7,265 nucleotides of DNA, taken from contig JAJYHP010000067.1 in assembly GCA_021784715.1 (NCBI GenBank), positions 1-7,265 on the forward strand. Direction: 5' to 3'. Made by a program: the position numbers and the translations under genes. Under the pieces are notes generated by a model that was not told where the DNA came from, made no database searches, and saw only the letters and a list, made by a program, of their open reading frames with translations. Shown here piece by piece: positions 6,522-7,265 of this stretch; positions within the stretch are counted from its first letter, which is position 1, and every line of letters starts with the position of its first letter. Source of the stretch: a bacterium. Lineage in GTDB: Bacteria; Eremiobacterota; Eremiobacteria; Baltobacterales; Baltobacteraceae.

Positions 6522-6621
6522 CGCCGCTTCTCTTCGCTATGCAAACCAAGCGCCCTTTGCGAGCACCCGCGCGTACCGGCGCGCAGGATTTCGGCACCGG
6601 GCCAGGTGAGTACGTCACCCC
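6522..6621. promoter_or_regulatory. Divergent intergenic region
   Basis: This 100-bp gap separates the secreted-protein operon (minus) from the E1 alpha gene (plus) and must hold both promoters unless they lie within the genes. I see no convincing -35/-10 pair for either direction; TATGCA at about 6538-6543 on the plus strand is the only vaguely promoter-like hexamer. The right end holds the dyad and Shine-Dalgarno listed separately. Confidence 0.45.
6604..6619 (+). promoter_or_regulatory. Ribosome binding site inside a dyad, upstream of E1 alpha
   Basis: AGGTGAG at 6604-6610 is a good Shine-Dalgarno match, 11 bases before the GTG at 6622, and supports that start. GGTGA (6605-6609) is the perfect inverse of TCACC (6615-6619) with a five-base GTACG between, so the ribosome binding site can fold into a small hairpin or serve as a 15-bp operator-like dyad. 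Confidence 0.5.
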
Positions 6622-7265
6622 GTGGCTACCACCAATCATCCCTCGCCGCCCTTCGAGCGTGCGGGCCTCTCCGACGAGCAACTCGTCGGGATGCTGCGCA
6701 CGATGCTCCTCCAGCGGATGCTCGAAAACCGCGGCTTCCAGCTCAACCGACAGGGAAAGATCCCGTTCGCCTCGGCGAGCGAGGGGCACGAAGGCGTCCA
6801 GGCCGGCGCGGCGATGGCCTTCGCCCGCGGGCGCGACTTGCTCTTCCCCTACTATCGCGATCTCGGCCTCGCGCTCGGCGTCGGGCTCACCTCCTACGAG
6901 GTGCTGCTCTCGCTCTTTGCCCGCGGCAGCGATCATTCCGGTGGGCGGCAGTTTCCGCACCACTACGCCAGCCGGCGCCTCGGCATCGCAACGATCTCCT
7001 CGATCATCGCGGCCCAACTCTCGCATGCCGTCGGCGCTGCCTACGCGCTGCGGGTACGCGGCGAGCATGGCCGTGCGGTCCTGACGACCTTCGGCGACGG
7101 CGCGACCAGCGAAGGGGAGTGGCACGAGTCGGTCAATTTCGCCGCCGTCCATAAACTGCCGGTCGTCCTGCTCTGCGAGAACAACGAATGGGCGATCAGC
7201 ACGCCGCTCGCCAAACAGATGGCGCAGCCCGATATCTGGCGGCGCGCGATCGGCTATGGGCTCCC
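6622..7265 (+). CDS. 2-oxoacid dehydrogenase E1 component, alpha subunit (branched-chain type), 3' end cut by window edge
   Basis: The first 214 residues of a thiamine-diphosphate-dependent dehydrogenase alpha subunit, which decarboxylates a 2-oxoacid and passes the acyl group to the E2 lipoyl domain with its beta partner. The thiamine-diphosphate motif runs from GDGATSEGE (GDG at 158-160) to ENNEW (N187-N188). YYRDLG (77-82) and the GGRQFPHHY stretch (R109, H113/H114) match cofactor-binding segments of the family. The GRQ-P-H pattern together with NFAAVHKLPV recalls branched-chain 2-oxoacid dehydrogenase alpha subunits more than pyruvate-specific ones, so 2-oxoisovalerate is the likelier substrate; acetoin or pyruvate dehydrogenase remains possible. 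The start is a GTG: an in-frame TGA lies at 6607-6609, no ATG occurs before residue 24, and AGGTGAG precedes it. A beta subunit and E2 would be expected downstream, outside the window. Confidence 0.92.
   Translation, partial: MATTNHPSPPFERAGLSDEQLVGMLRTMLLQRMLENRGFQLNRQGKIPFASASEGHEGVQAGAAMAFARGRDLLFPYYRDLGLALGVGLTSYEVLLSLFARGSDHSGGRQFPHHYASRRLGIATISSIIAAQLSHAVGAAYALRVRGEHGRAVLTTFGDGATSEGEWHESVNFAAVHKLPVVLLCENNEWAISTPLAKQMAQPDIWRRAIGYGL

Overview
The window is a high-GC bacterial segment that looks chromosomal. No RNA genes, insertion sequences or CRISPR arrays were seen. The pair of secreted proteins ending in TonB-C-like domains, next to ordinary metabolic genes, recalls Candidatus Eremiobacterota (WPS-2) or a similar uncultivated lineage. 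That placement is an impression from protein style and GC content and was not tested against any database.

Layout. (1) Positions 1-3043, minus strand: a three-gene operon read from right to left. It holds a DHH/DHHA1-family phosphoesterase, an ABC ATPase whose start overlaps the phosphoesterase stop by 8 bp, and a multi-pass ABC exporter permease that starts one base after the ATPase stop and runs off the left edge. (2) Positions 3044-3203: a short divergent intergenic region with a 13-bp tandem repeat and a second direct repeat. (3) Positions 3204-3572, plus strand: a small orphan protein of about 122 residues, whose stop codon overlaps that of the convergent peptidase gene. (4) Positions 3569-6521, minus strand: two tandem secreted proteins sharing a two-domain, four-cysteine plan and joined by an ATGA overlap, then, after a 74-bp spacer with a GC-rich hairpin, an M20D amidohydrolase. 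(5) Positions 6522-6621: a divergent promoter region. (6) Positions 6622-7265, plus strand: the 5' part of a thiamine-diphosphate-dependent 2-oxoacid dehydrogenase E1 alpha subunit of the branched-chain type, running off the right edge.

How the genes may work together. The ATPase and permease form one exporter, probably two of each per complex; their translational coupling to a cytosolic phosphoesterase suggests shared expression but does not reveal the substrate. The two secreted proteins are very likely made together and act outside the cytoplasmic membrane. Neither keeps the uncleaved N-terminal anchor or proline-rich stalk expected of a working TonB, so classical energy transduction is unlikely. 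The amidohydrolase downstream may be co-transcribed. The E1 alpha gene faces the other way and probably begins a separate oxoacid dehydrogenase operon.

The most interesting elements are the four-cysteine secreted paralog pair with an N-terminal domain I do not recognise, the phosphoesterase-exporter operon, and a dyad that covers the ribosome binding site of the E1 alpha gene.
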